From assembly GCA_963777515.1 (NCBI GenBank), contig CAVZQU010000004.1, forward strand, positions 124,001-188,000: a DNA stretch of 64,000 nt. The letters are read 5' to 3'. Of this stretch, positions 9,064-19,466 are shown piece by piece (the stretch's first letter is position 1; each line of letters begins with the position of its first letter). Below the pieces are notes generated by a model. It saw only the letters and a program-made list of their open reading frames with translations. It ran no database searches and had not been told where the DNA came from. This stretch comes from CAVSWT01 sp963777515. GTDB taxonomy: Bacteria; Bacteroidota; Ignavibacteria; Ignavibacteriales; Ignavibacteriaceae. The translations under genes were made by a program, and so were the position numbers.

Positions 9064-9622
9064 TCAATTAATTTCATGATAATATTGCGTATGCATTTTA
9101 AATAATGAATCTTGAAGAAATTCATAACCAACCTTCCGTTTATGCAGTTCATATAAAAAATCTCCTACAGAACTTTTCCACCAATATGAAATCGGCTTGT
9201 CTTTTAAGAATTCCACATTTCTAATTTTATAAAGCTGAATTGCTCCTTTACACATCGGGCAAGGCTCAAAAGTGGAAATCAGAAAAAGCGAATCTCTATT
9301 AAGGCTCATGAATTTTTTATAACCTAATTTTTTCAAAGCATCCGAGATGGCATTTATTTCAGCATGTCCGGCAGCGTTATTATTTTTTAAAATATCATTA
9401 TGGCCTTTTCCAATAATTGAATCATCATAAATAATAACCGCTGAGATTGGGACATCAAAAGAAGGAATGGATTTTTTACCCAGATGAAAAAAGAGTTGAA
9501 TCAATTTTAAGATTTAATCCTTTGTTTTTATGGAAGGTGTAAAGTTGTGATTGAAAAATAAAAATCAGAAATGCAATTGATATAAAAGAAATTATTGTGA
9601 TTAAAAGAATCTTTTTCTTCAC
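9064..9622 (-). CDS. Nucleoside/tRNA-adenosine-type deaminase with a probable membrane anchor, split by a frameshift
   Basis: HAEINAI and EPCPMCKGAI are the zinc-binding and catalytic motifs of the CDA/TadA deaminase fold. The readable frame could start at a TTG at 9504, but it then lacks the usual first helix. In the neighbouring frame the minus strand from a GTG at 9622 encodes VKKKILLITIISFISIAFLI, a basic start plus a membrane segment. A linker follows and reaches the T6 run at about 9488-9493. Removing one T there joins it smoothly to FHLGKKSIPSFDVPISAVII. The full product would be about 185 aa with an N-terminal membrane anchor. The substrate is unknown. The anchor is unusual for this family and depends on the frameshift reading. 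Confidence 0.65.
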
Positions 9623-9715
9623 AATGATTTCAATAGAAAGGTTAACAAATAATTTTAATCCAAGGGAATGGTTTAATTTTATTTACTGTAAGATACTTTT
9701 TAAATTTATGAAATT

Positions 9716-10433
9716 TTAATGAGTTGATTGATTCATAGTCATATATTTTAATCCATTCATTTCATTCCAGGAATGATGAAAATAAAAATTCTTCATCTCC
9801 GGAATCCCAATCTCTTGATAATAGTTTTCAGTCCTTCTTCTTGCGGATTTAATTTCTGACTCACTAATAAATTGGACTGTCAATAATGTGAATTTCCCCG
9901 CCTGGTTTTAAGAAATAAAATAACCTATTTAATAAAATGTTCAGATTATCAAAATATTGAATAGCACTTGCAATAATTATAATGTCGAAAGATTTTGGAA
10001 AGAAAATGTTATCAGCGATGTCTCCATAAATAAAAAACAATTTATCATTATGACAAAAAACTTTTGCTCCTTGTTCAAGCTCTTTCATGTTTAAATCAAC
10101 TGCGTAAACATCATTCCCGCTCCAGCTTGAGATAAAATTTGATAGCCATCCATTTCCGCACCCCAAATCAAGTATGTCAATATTTTTTTTATATTGCAGA
10201 ACATATTTCAATAAATTGCGAAGAGATTTTTTCCTTACCTGCCATTCATAATAATGAGGATGAAATACATCAATATCAGGCAAAGAGATTAAAGTTGAAT
10301 CATCATAAATTCTTTTTTCTTTCTCGCGCACAGTTAAATATAAATTTTCTTTGTTATAATATTCTTCAGGATTTCCTAAAAAATAAACATTATTCCGAAT
10401 GTTAATTATCTTTTTCTTTTCTATAGAAATCAT
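9716..10433 (-). CDS. Class I SAM methyltransferase, split by a frameshift near its C-terminus
   Basis: The N-terminal 189 residues hold the SAM fold: DILDLGCGNGWLSNFI (motif I), VYAVDLN (motif II), and FDIIIIASAIQYFDN with LKPGGEIHIIDSP (motifs IV-VI). The frame stops at 9864. A +1 frame continues directly as SESEIKSARRRTENYY and EMKNFYFHHSWNEM up to a stop at 9716-9718, which restores a normal C-terminus. The junction lies at about 9866-9872. It is the last gene of a minus-strand cluster with another methyltransferase (5 bp upstream), a radical SAM protein and a glycosyltransferase fusion. The substrate is unknown. Confidence 0.75.
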
Positions 10434-10438
10434 GTTAT

Positions 10439-11233
10439 TTAATTAAGTTTTTTGAATACTGCGATATAGTAATCGCTTATAAAAGAGGAGAAATAAAAAT
10501 TCTCCAAAGCATTATCTATTTTATCTAAAGCAGCTGTTATCATTTTGTGCTTATTATACCAATATCCCGCTGGCGGCGGTGGCGCAAAAATTCTTAATGC
10601 TTTCAATTCAACAAGTGAAAAATTTTCTGCAAAAGATTCTTTTAATGTTTTAGGAGAGTAATAATTTACTTTAATGGATTGTCCGCCAACATTGGCTAAA
10701 ACATCTTCTTTAACCAATCTTCTGAATGCTCTCTGCTTATTGTTTTTGAAGAATAATAAAAATTCCCACAAGTTAAAGCTTGGCATTACCACTGCAATGA
10801 AGTATCCATGTGAATTTAGGAGTGAATTTATTTTAAGACTTAATGCATTTAAATTTTTAATACAGTTTAATCCCCCAAGGTTGGATAAAATCAAATCAAA
10901 TTTTTTATTGTTTAAAATATTTAAATCATTTATATCAATATTTCTAAACTCAACATTCAAACCAAGGCATTTACTTTTAGCATTTTCAAGCATCTTATCT
11001 GAGAGATCCGTTGCTAAAATATTATAACCATTCTCAGCAAAATATTTTGCGTCGATTCCGCTCCCGCAATTTAATTCAAGAACTTCAGCAGGCGGAGTAA
11101 CAGTTTTTAAAACAACTTCATAATATTTCTGCCGCATTATTTGAACTGGTTTGTTGGTTAGCTGAAGCCTGTCATATTCATCAGCCATGTTCCCGAAACC
11201 GATATTTATTGCTTTAATGCTTGCTGTATTCAT
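10439..11233 (-). CDS. Class I SAM-dependent methyltransferase
   Basis: The 264-aa protein carries the SAM-binding motif VLELNCGSGIDAKYFAENGY with the acidic residue in ILATDLSD, then FDLILSNLGGLNCI and GYFIAVVMP. The C-terminal part, with AFRRLVKEDV and NYYSPKTLKESF, resembles lipid- or small-molecule-modifying methyltransferases. Its ATG overlaps the stop of the radical SAM gene by 4 bp, and the next methyltransferase starts 5 bp after its stop, so the genes form one tightly coupled operon. The substrate cannot be read from sequence. A surface glycan, lipid or small metabolite is plausible given the neighbouring glycosyltransferase. Confidence 0.85.
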   Translation of the reverse strand: MNTASIKAINIGFGNMADEYDRLQLTNKPVQIMRQKYYEVVLKTVTPPAEVLELNCGSGIDAKYFAENGYNILATDLSDKMLENAKSKCLGLNVEFRNIDINDLNILNNKKFDLILSNLGGLNCIKNLNALSLKINSLLNSHGYFIAVVMPSFNLWEFLLFFKNNKQRAFRRLVKEDVLANVGGQSIKVNYYSPKTLKESFAENFSLVELKALRIFAPPPPAGYWYNKHKMITAALDKIDNALENFYFSSFISDYYIAVFKKLN

Positions 11234-12712
11234 GTCGGATTGTTTTGTAATTTGAATGATGATTCTTCGTGACCAGCCTGTCCGTTAGGTTGTTTTAAAT
11301 ATCGATTAATTCTAATTCTGAAATAAATGTATTTTAATCTATGATAAATTAAATGGAGATATTTTCTAATTTCTTTTTTCTTAATAATCTGAAACATCCT
11401 ATATTCAGAATGAACCAGCCTGTGAAGCAGTTTATAAAAGTTTCTTTCGTAAGTTCCGTGAAAAATCATATCAAGGTCATCCGAATCTTTCCAGTTCGTT
11501 TTACCTTTAAATTCATTTTTTACCCGTTCATAAAATTTTGTTCCGGGAAGAGGATAGGAAACCGAAACTCCAATATCATCCGGCAGGCATTTTTTAATCA
11601 TGTTTCTGGTAAGTACAATGTCTTCCCAAACTTCACCAGAGTAACCAAACTGAATAAAGAATGCTATCTCCATTCCAGCTTCTTTAACTTTAGAAGCGGC
11701 ATCAAATATTTGTTCAACGCCTGTGCCTTTATCCATTGCATCTAAGATTTTTTGACTCCCTGATTCGGCGCCAATCCATATTGTTGTGCATCCTGTTTCT
11801 TTCAATAAATCGATAGTGTTTTCTCTCAATAATAAATCCGGCCTTGATAAACATTTGTAAGAAATTTTAAATTTTAATTTTTTACATTCTTTAGCAAACT
11901 CTTTCAGCCATAATGGTTTTAAACCGAATATATCATCGGTTATCCATAAATGGTCGATTGAATATTTGTCTTTTAATTCCTGAATTTGAATGGATGTTGT
12001 AGATGGCGATTTAGATTGATATGAGCGCCCGTACAGCGGCTTTGCGCACCAGTTGCAGCTGTAAGGACAGCCCCTCGTAGTGGATATATTTAAAGAAAAG
12101 TAACCATGATTTTTTAGCCAGATATCTCTATAGCTTTCAATGTCAACAAAACTGTAATCAGGTACTGGCAAAGTATCCAGGTCATCAATAATTTTTCTTT
12201 GAGGTGTTATATAAATTTCATTATTATTTAAAAATTTTAAGCCGGGAATACTTTTTTTTAGTTCATTAAAAATGTTTTTGTCAAAAGCCTCAACGGTTTC
12301 CTTCAATGTAATCTCACCTTCTCCATAAATGATTGCACTGCATCCGGCATTTAAGTAATGAGTTGAAAAATCAGTTGCATCAGAGCTGTAAATTATTGTA
12401 GGAATGGAAAAATGCTTTTGCCTGCTCAATAAATGAAACAGCAGCATCCCGCATATTTGAAAGGCACATCTTTGTAAGATAATTAAATTCATCATCATAA
12501 ATTAAAAGTAAATCCGGGATTTGATTTTTAATTGTTTCGATGAAATCCTGAGGGCTTTGACTTAGCATCGCATCATAAAAAATTATTTCATGTCCAAGCT
12601 TTTTTAATAGTGTCGCTGCTATTAAAGTACCTAAAGGCGGATATGGCATATTTTTTTCAAGCTCTTTGAGGTCAAGGATTCTAAAATATGATTGTCCGAT
12701 TAAAATTTTCAT
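11230..12712 (-). CDS. B12-binding radical SAM protein, split by a frameshift
   Basis: The N-terminal part (from 12712) is a cobalamin-binding-like Rossmann domain: MPYPPLGTLIAATLLKKLGH and IIFYDAMLSQ. Its frame ends at 12380. The next frame continues with HFSIPTIIYSSDATDF and the B12-domain end GEGEITLKE. The radical SAM core follows with CPYSCNWC (C-x3-C-x2-C), which binds the [4Fe-4S]-SAM cluster, and WIGAESGSQKILDAMDKG. The junction lies at about 12405-12420, in an A/T run. The restored protein is about 490 aa. Members of this class methylate unreactive carbons or rearrange lipids, cofactors and natural products. Its stop overlaps the following methyltransferase gene, so the cluster probably acts on one compound. 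Confidence 0.82.
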
Positions 12713-12724
12713 TGATTTATTAAA

Positions 12725-14725
12725 TCAAATATTGTTTTGTTTCAAGGGCATGCTTTTATTAAATATTTTTCTTAAAACATTTGTTAATTCTATTTCTTCT
12801 TCGTGAGCACAGTAATTTTCCCATGCCTCATTAAAAGCATTCAATGTTTTTATCCTATGGTCGTTAGTATGAAGCTTGATACAATGATTATTTAAGATCA
12901 ATGATTCCGGGTTACTTTTTATTTTATCTTTATATAAATACTTGTAAAAAATCATCAGCATTTCATTTAAAGGCTTGAAGTAAGAATAAATCTTAACTCC
13001 AGTTTTTGCTTTGTTTATCGCCGGCAGTTCAAAGTTTGGATAAAATTTTTGAATCCAATTATTTGCTGCAAAAAATTCGTTTAACAGATTTTTATTTTTA
13101 AAAGGAATAAGTGAAATGATTTGGTTGGCAGTGTATAGGTCTTCAAAATTATTAATTAAAAGATTTGTCTCATCAATTAAGTAATTGGCACAAACAATTT
13201 TTCGTGCTCTAAAGATTTTTGAAATTAAATGAATTAAAAAATAAGATATAAAAACAGTATTGGGTTTTGTTATTATAAACAAGTCAATATCATCATGATT
13301 GCTTAACCCGTAGTTTGCTGTGCCTCCACTAAATGCGATAGAAGGGATAAAAGGGATTGATTTTAGGATTTTTAAAATCCTCTTTGCTTTTTTTAAATTA
13401 AGCTGTTTCTGGTTTCTATCATAATAATTCAGTTGAATATTTTTCAAAAAGAAATACCCATTCTTGAAATCAATTTTATCTTCTTCAATAAGCTCGAAAA
13501 GAATTTTACTTAAATCTTCGTCACTTAATTCTATATCAACAATTTGTCTTTTTAAAAGCTCGCTTTTTATTCCGCTGTTAAACAATGCAGAATATAATAA
13601 TGTTTTTTTAACAGCTTGCTTTGCAGTGTATGTTTTGGGTGCGTTAATAAAAAAGTTATTGTTTTTAAATTCCAAGCGCTCAAGTATATTTACCGTTTGT
13701 TCTTTCATTAATTCTTTTGAATACTTTATATCATAATTCATCTTATGATAAACAAGAGATTTGTTATATAAACTGCTTAATCCATTGTTAAAGCTGATTA
13801 CTGAAGTCAAATCAAAAGTAATAGATTGCGGCTTGGAGATTTCTTCCATTGCGGTATTTTTTGAGCACAAAATTGGAAGCCGGTTATGCATTGCTTCTAA
13901 TATTGGAAAACCAAAACCTTCCACAAAACTAGTATGCACAAACCCGTTGGCGTTTTTATATAATTCGGATAATTTGTTTTCACTTACATATCCTAAAAAT
14001 TCTACATCAGGATGATTATAATATTTCTTGAAAAGATTTTTTATTTCCTTAGTTTTAATCCAAAACTCTCCAGCTAACTTTAACTTCATGTCTAAGTAAT
14101 TTTCATTTTTCCAGGCAACAAAATTCTCAACCAAAAAAGGAATATTCTTCCTTGGTTCTATATGACCAACATAAAGAAAATAGGGTTCGTTTTGATTTGC
14201 TTGTCCATTGGGCAGGTAAGGATATTTGTATTCACTGATTTTATCATTTAAATCATAATATCCTTGAAGCAGAAAAATCTGTTCGCGAGGAATATTTAAA
14301 TATTTATTAATTTCATTCTTGGAAAATTCACTTACGGTAATAATCAAAGGCTTATTTTTCAAAGTATTTTTCAATCGAAATTTATAATAGTTTACAAAAG
14401 ACTTTGAATAAAAATGAGGATGTGAAATAAAAGAAAGGTCGTGAATTACTATTGCTGCTTTTCCGTTGTAATTAAGCGGCATAAAATAATTAGGGAAAAT
14501 CATATAATCGGGATGATAATTTTCAATATCACTTTTAATAGAATTAAGCTGATACCAATTTCTTTGTATTTTATTTAAAAAAGTTTTTTTATGAACGGAA
14601 TTATTTGAAGGGAAATGTTTAACTTCTATATCAAGTTCGGCTAAGGTTTTTATCAAGCATTTTATGTACCTGCTGGTACCTGTTATTCTTTTATTTAAGG
14701 AAGAGGTTTCAACTCCGACTTTCAT
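12725..14725 (-). CDS. Glycosyltransferase (GT4-like) fused to a nucleotidyltransferase-fold domain
   Basis: The protein has 666 aa. Residues 1 to about 350 are a GT-B glycosyltransferase: VIHDLSFISHP, YVGHIEPRKNI, VEFLGYVSE and the EX7E motif in EGFGFPILEA near residue 270. A winged-helix-like linker (TLLYSALFNSGI, LSKILFELIEEDKI) follows. A nucleotidyltransferase fold near residues 460-480 has GGTANYGLSNHDDIDLF, with the GG...DxD pattern. Such domains usually stand in a separate gene, so the fusion is unusual. It starts the minus-strand cluster, 12 bp upstream of the radical SAM gene. The glycosyl donor and acceptor are unknown. Confidence 0.8.
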   Translation of the reverse strand: MKVGVETSSLNKRITGTSRYIKCLIKTLAELDIEVKHFPSNNSVHKKTFLNKIQRNWYQLNSIKSDIENYHPDYMIFPNYFMPLNYNGKAAIVIHDLSFISHPHFYSKSFVNYYKFRLKNTLKNKPLIITVSEFSKNEINKYLNIPREQIFLLQGYYDLNDKISEYKYPYLPNGQANQNEPYFLYVGHIEPRKNIPFLVENFVAWKNENYLDMKLKLAGEFWIKTKEIKNLFKKYYNHPDVEFLGYVSENKLSELYKNANGFVHTSFVEGFGFPILEAMHNRLPILCSKNTAMEEISKPQSITFDLTSVISFNNGLSSLYNKSLVYHKMNYDIKYSKELMKEQTVNILERLEFKNNNFFINAPKTYTAKQAVKKTLLYSALFNSGIKSELLKRQIVDIELSDEDLSKILFELIEEDKIDFKNGYFFLKNIQLNYYDRNQKQLNLKKAKRILKILKSIPFIPSIAFSGGTANYGLSNHDDIDLFIITKPNTVFISYFLIHLISKIFRARKIVCANYLIDETNLLINNFEDLYTANQIISLIPFKNKNLLNEFFAANNWIQKFYPNFELPAINKAKTGVKIYSYFKPLNEMLMIFYKYLYKDKIKSNPESLILNNHCIKLHTNDHRIKTLNAFNEAWENYCAHEEEIELTNVLRKIFNKSMPLKQNNI

Positions 14726-14865
14726 AAATAAATATTCCTTAATTTATATCTGAGCAAATTATTTCTTATCATTAAGTCGTTTTGAGCAAAATTTAGGTGC
14801 TATTTGTTTAGTATGTAGAACTGTAATTTTAGGGACATTGAGGTTATTTTTGTAAGTGGAAATTC

Positions 14866-14936
14866 AATAGACCACGGATTTAACGGATTGGGCGGATTTG
14901 CACTGATTTAATAATCCGTCTAATCAGTGTTCTATT
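14866..14936. repeat. Imperfect palindromic intergenic repeat, ACGGAT family, copy A
   Basis: The ends are AATAGACCAC and GTGTTCTATT, which are inverted copies of each other with one mismatch. The interior is rich in ACGGAT/ATCCGT units (CACGGATTTAACGGATTG, ATAATCCGTCTAATCAGTG). A related element lies at 45348-45452. It sits between the divergent glycosyltransferase and dnaG genes. Confidence 0.65.
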
Positions 14937-14986
14937 TTGTTTTAATTTTATAACTATTTATTGATTTAGATTGAAATTTTTTTTTA

Positions 14987-16864
14987 ATGAGAATTTCAGA
15001 AAGAAAAATTGAAGAAATAAGATCTGCAGTAAACATTGTGGATGTGATTTCCGATAAAGTTACTCTTCGTAAAAGAGGAAAAAACTTTTTAGGATTATGC
15101 CCCTTTCACAATGAAAAAACTCCGTCATTTACAGTCAGCGAAGACAAGCAAATCTATCATTGCTTTGGCTGTCACAATGGCGGCAACGTATTTAAATTTT
15201 TAATGGAATATGAAAAAATTTCTTTTGTTGAAGCTGTTCAGGAAATGGCACAGCAAGCAGGAATTAATTTGGAATTTGATGATGAAGGTGCTGAAGAAAG
15301 ACAAAGTGAACAGGAAGTTCTTTATGATATAAATTCAATTGTAGGAAGATATTTTTCAGATAACTTACGTCTAAGCGATGAAGGTGAAACCGGAAGAAAA
15401 TATTTTGAGAAAAGAAATATAAAAGATAAGACTATAAGAGAGTTTGGACTTGGATATTCTTTTTCTTCAAGAGATAGTCTTGTCAATCTGCTTTCCGAAA
15501 AGAAAGTCGATTTGGAAAAAGCATTACAACTTGGACTCATCGGCAAAGCGAATGACGGAAGGTTATATGATAAATTTTCAGGTAGAATTATTTTCCCGAT
15601 TTTTTCTCCGCATGGAAGAGTAATTGCATTTGCAGGAAGAATCTTAGAAAAACGGGAAAACGCTGCAAAATACTTAAACTCACCTGAATCTATAATTTAT
15701 TACAAAGGCAAAATCTTATACGGACTTTCCCATGCCAAAGATGAAATAAGGAAACAGAATAAAGCGATTCTTGTTGAAGGCTATATGGATTTGATTTCAC
15801 TTTATCAAAGCGGAATTAAAAATGTAGTTGCTGTTTCCGGTACAGCTTTAACAGAAGACCAGGTGCAGCTTCTTTCACGCTATACAAAAAATGTTTTTCT
15901 TCTATTTGATGCAGATACTGCAGGAATAAAAGCCTCAATGCGAAGCATAGAACTGCTGCTGAAAAAAGATTTTGAAATTAAAATCATTTCGCTCCCACCA
16001 GCCGAAGACCCGGATTCCTATGTAAATAAATTTGGCAGGGAAAGTTTTGAAGAACAAATCGACAAAGCGCAAAACTTTCTTGAATATCAAACTGCATATT
16101 ATGAATCCCAAGGAATGTTTAATGAACCTGGAACAACAGCAGAAGCAATTAGGGAATTAGTAAAACCGATTTCTTTAATTAATGACGTACTGAAAAGAAG
16201 CCTGCTGATAAGGTCCATTGCAAGACAGTTCAATTTGAGAGAAAAGTTATTAGAAAATGAACTTGAAGTAATATTAAAAAAATCTTCCCAGCAGTCTTTT
16301 GCACAATCCCGTTTAATGGAAAGCAAAGAAGTAGATAAAGAGATATTAGAAATCTCAAAAAAAACTTCTATCAATCCTGAATTAATTATTGTTGAAAAAG
16401 AATTAATTACACTTTTATTTCAAGGCAACAAAGAAGTCGTCGGTTTAATTAAAAGTAATATACATCTCGATGATTATAGGATATTAATTCATAAAGAATT
16501 AGCATCAATAGTATATGATGCTTTTGATGCGGATGAGGATATTATTCCTTCAGCATTGATTGAAAAAATAAAAGAAAATACACATCAATTATACTTATCG
16601 GAAATTTCTGTTGAAAAGTACTCGATTAGTTCACGATGGGAGAAAATTTATCCCAGTGAACCTCAAAATGAAATTATACTTAAACAAACTGAATCTGCAA
16701 TCAAACTTTTTAAGCAGAGATTCCTTGATATTGAAATTGAAGAAAATTTTAAAAAAATATCTTCAAGTCAAAATGAAAAAGAGACTATGGAATTGTTGGA
16801 ATTTGACCGTGAATTAAAAAATGAAAAGAAAAATATTAATAATTTGGATATTCATTTTAATTAA
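14987..16864 (+). CDS. dnaG: DNA primase
   Basis: The protein has 625 aa. The N-terminal CHC2 zinc domain reads CPFHNEKTPSF and IYHCFGCHNGGNVF, with Cys-His and Cys-Cys pairs. The DnaG catalytic core follows, with its Toprim signature ILVEGYMDLISLYQSG near residue 255 and FDADTAGIKAS near residue 305. The C-terminal region is divergent and helical, as expected for the helicase-interacting domain. DnaG makes RNA primers for lagging-strand synthesis with DnaB. No rpsU or rpoD neighbour is present, so the usual macromolecular-synthesis operon is not kept here. Confidence 0.96.
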   Translation: MRISERKIEEIRSAVNIVDVISDKVTLRKRGKNFLGLCPFHNEKTPSFTVSEDKQIYHCFGCHNGGNVFKFLMEYEKISFVEAVQEMAQQAGINLEFDDEGAEERQSEQEVLYDINSIVGRYFSDNLRLSDEGETGRKYFEKRNIKDKTIREFGLGYSFSSRDSLVNLLSEKKVDLEKALQLGLIGKANDGRLYDKFSGRIIFPIFSPHGRVIAFAGRILEKRENAAKYLNSPESIIYYKGKILYGLSHAKDEIRKQNKAILVEGYMDLISLYQSGIKNVVAVSGTALTEDQVQLLSRYTKNVFLLFDADTAGIKASMRSIELLLKKDFEIKIISLPPAEDPDSYVNKFGRESFEEQIDKAQNFLEYQTAYYESQGMFNEPGTTAEAIRELVKPISLINDVLKRSLLIRSIARQFNLREKLLENELEVILKKSSQQSFAQSRLMESKEVDKEILEISKKTSINPELIIVEKELITLLFQGNKEVVGLIKSNIHLDDYRILIHKELASIVYDAFDADEDIIPSALIEKIKENTHQLYLSEISVEKYSISSRWEKIYPSEPQNEIILKQTESAIKLFKQRFLDIEIEENFKKISSSQNEKETMELLEFDRELKNEKKNINNLDIHFN

Positions 16865-17265
16865 AAATATAACCGGCACAGCATCATGACTATTGAATGT
16901 AGTAAAAAATCGTCCGGTAAAAACTGGTAGAAACATTCTCTGACCTCCAAAACCAATTCACAATATAATTTTATATTAACTTTATCATTTGGGAGATTTC
17001 AATCTTATTCCGGACTATCTAGAGTACTATATCATTTTTAGAAAATTATTGTTGAATTAATAAACATTTTTACATTTTTATAGAAAAATTTATCGTAGTT
17101 ATACCGATGTTTTAAAAATATCTTTTATTTAGTTTCCCTTCCAAATGTTTGCTACTATGAATTAAAATCTGCCGCCTCATTTTAATATTATGCATAGAAT
17201 TAACTAGAAACAAGCTTTTTCTGCAATATTTAGATAGTTGATGATATTAGAAAAGGGCTGAATAA
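16865..17265. other. Intergenic region with no gene recognised
   Basis: About 400 bp of A/T-rich DNA lies between dnaG and the Lon-like gene. I see no coding frame, tRNA or clear repeat. Several A/T-rich stretches near 17040-17110 could hold promoter elements for the following operon. Confidence 0.6.
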
Positions 17266-19381
17266 TTGAATATTCTGGAATTAGAAAATCAGAAAACAAT
17301 TTTACAACAAAAATTAGAAGAAACTTTTTCTTGCCGTAGAAAGCTTATCTACATTTCGGATTTTTATGATTTATTATTGTCTTCTACAGATTCTGCCCAA
17401 ATAGAACCCTACATTTTTGAGTTAATTGAGGAATATTTATTGTGCTTCGAACAATTCGAAATTAACGGAATTCATCCCCAAATAACTTCTCGTATAATTA
17501 CCCAGGCAAAAAAGTTAAAATCATATGAATTTTTGCAGGACTATTCTGAAAAAATTACCCAAAATATAGATAGAGCAGAAGAAGACCAGAGAAGGCTTAA
17601 AAATATTTTAGAAGGAGAACTGAACAATAGTCATGCAAACGGAAAAGCATTCTTTCCCGTTCTTGAAGATTGTAAAATAGAAGATGAAATTAATTTTGGA
17701 ACGCTTGAAAGTATAACGGTTATAATAAATTTAGCCCAAAATGAGACTAAATTTATTATAGTTCCTAGTGGAAAGGAAATTGAATCGAGGATCAGTAAAC
17801 AAATTAAAACCTCATGGGAAACGGCTATAGAATTTGTTAAAAAATATATTCGAAAATTAAACCCAAATCACGAAGTAATAATCAACTTTGATAAAAGAAT
17901 AGGTGATTATGTTGGCAACTCTCTCGGTATAGCATTAACAATTTCATTTATTGAAAAGTTACTTTCATTTTATAATGCTAATACTATTGTAAACATAAAT
18001 AAAGGAATCGCATTTACTGGAAGTAATGATGCCCAAGGTAATATCAGAGAAGTTTCAAAAGAAATTATTCAAAAAAAAATTGAAACCGTATACTATTCCA
18101 GCGTAAATACGATTGTAGTTCCTGAAGCTGACCAATTTGATGCAGCAATGAAATTAAAGGAATTGCAAAAAGAATTTCCCAAAAGAAAATTAAAACTGAT
18201 TGGCGTAGAAACTTTTGATGACATATTAAATAGGCGAAATCTCGTTAATATAAAAAAACAAAAAGCAGCTATACGGGCTTATAATTTTAGCAGAAAAAAT
18301 TGGGCAAGCTTAACACTTCTTCTTATTCTTGCAATTGTTGTAGCTGTGTCGGGTTTAATTGATTTCGATACGAACCCGGCAATACTTTATAATGATGGTT
18401 ATATGCTTTATGTAAAGAACAAAAATGGGAAGGTGTTATGGAGTAAAAAAACTATCTTTGATTTTGCAGACGAGGATAGAAGAGATGAGATTAATTTGAC
18501 TCAAAAGATAGTTGATATAAACAATGACGGAGTAAATGAAGTTATTTTAACTGGAGAAGATTTACTTAAGACGAAAGATGAAAATGATTTTTTAAGAGTA
18601 GCTTGTTTTAATAATAAAGGAAATCTGATCTGGAGATATAATTTTAGGGATAGCATTCTAACAAAACAGGGCATCCCGGAGAGAAGGTTTAGAAACGAAC
18701 TAATAGATACAGTTACTGAAAATGGAGCGAAAGTTTTATACGTATATTCCTTGCACAATATAATCTATCCTTCTGCAGTTTATAAATTAAACTTGTTAAA
18801 TGGCGAAAGACTAAATGGAACTTTATGGTCCCAGGGCCACTTTGCCGGTGCTTTGATAGGTGATTTTAATAAAGATGGGAAGAAAGAACTTGTAGCTGTA
18901 GGAATAAATAACGGCAGCGAAAGATGTTTTATGCTTTCAATAAACTTAGATCAATTGGATGGACAGACCCCTACCCTGGATAACAATTATTATTATCTCA
19001 ATAAAAAGACTAGCATATTTTAATAGGTATATACTCTTACCAAAGTCAGATTATAATGACTATTATGGACAAAGATATAATGTTATACCAAGGGGAAGCC
19101 TCGTTTATCAAGAGGATATAAATAAGTTTGCTTTTACAATCGAGAACGGGATTAGGGAAGACCCAAAAATTAAAGGCGGATATGTTATACATATTGATCC
19201 GGCTTTTACAGATATTGATATTTTTATTGGTGATGCTTTTCAAGTAAGACGTGATTCACTAGTGGCAAGAGGATTACTAAAGCCACCATACACAAATACA
19301 AAGGCTTTTATTAATTTACTGAAGAACCAGGTTAGATATTGGAATGGGAGAAGCTTTGTTAAGAAAGAGGAATTTAAATGA
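17266..19381 (+). CDS. Membrane protein with a Lon-like (S16) domain and external FG-GAP-like segments, split by a frameshift
   Basis: A TTG start is preceded by AAAAGGG. Residues 1-125 are helical. Residues about 130-320 resemble the Lon proteolytic fold: VGNSLGIALTI (candidate nucleophile Ser219), IAFTGSNDAQGNI like the Lon TG....G.V stretch, Lys270/271 about 50 residues after the Ser, and NTIVVPEAD like the Lon LiP..N. There is no AAA+ domain. A membrane helix (LTLLLILAIVVAVSGLI) spans residues about 349-365. Beyond it, DINNDGVNEV and GDFNKDGKKELV are calcium-binding FG-GAP/VCBS-type loops. The frame stops at 19023 and the +1 frame continues (AYFNRYILLPKS...) to 19381. The junction is at about 19005-19015. 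Two unknown genes follow on the same strand. The protease assignment is by motif only. Confidence 0.6.
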
Positions 19382-19466
19382 TCGCAGCAAAACTGTATTC
19401 TTTAAGTATTCTTTTCCCTTTTTCAGGTATTAATTTTTATTTTTTCCCAGTAAGCAGAAGGAAAAA

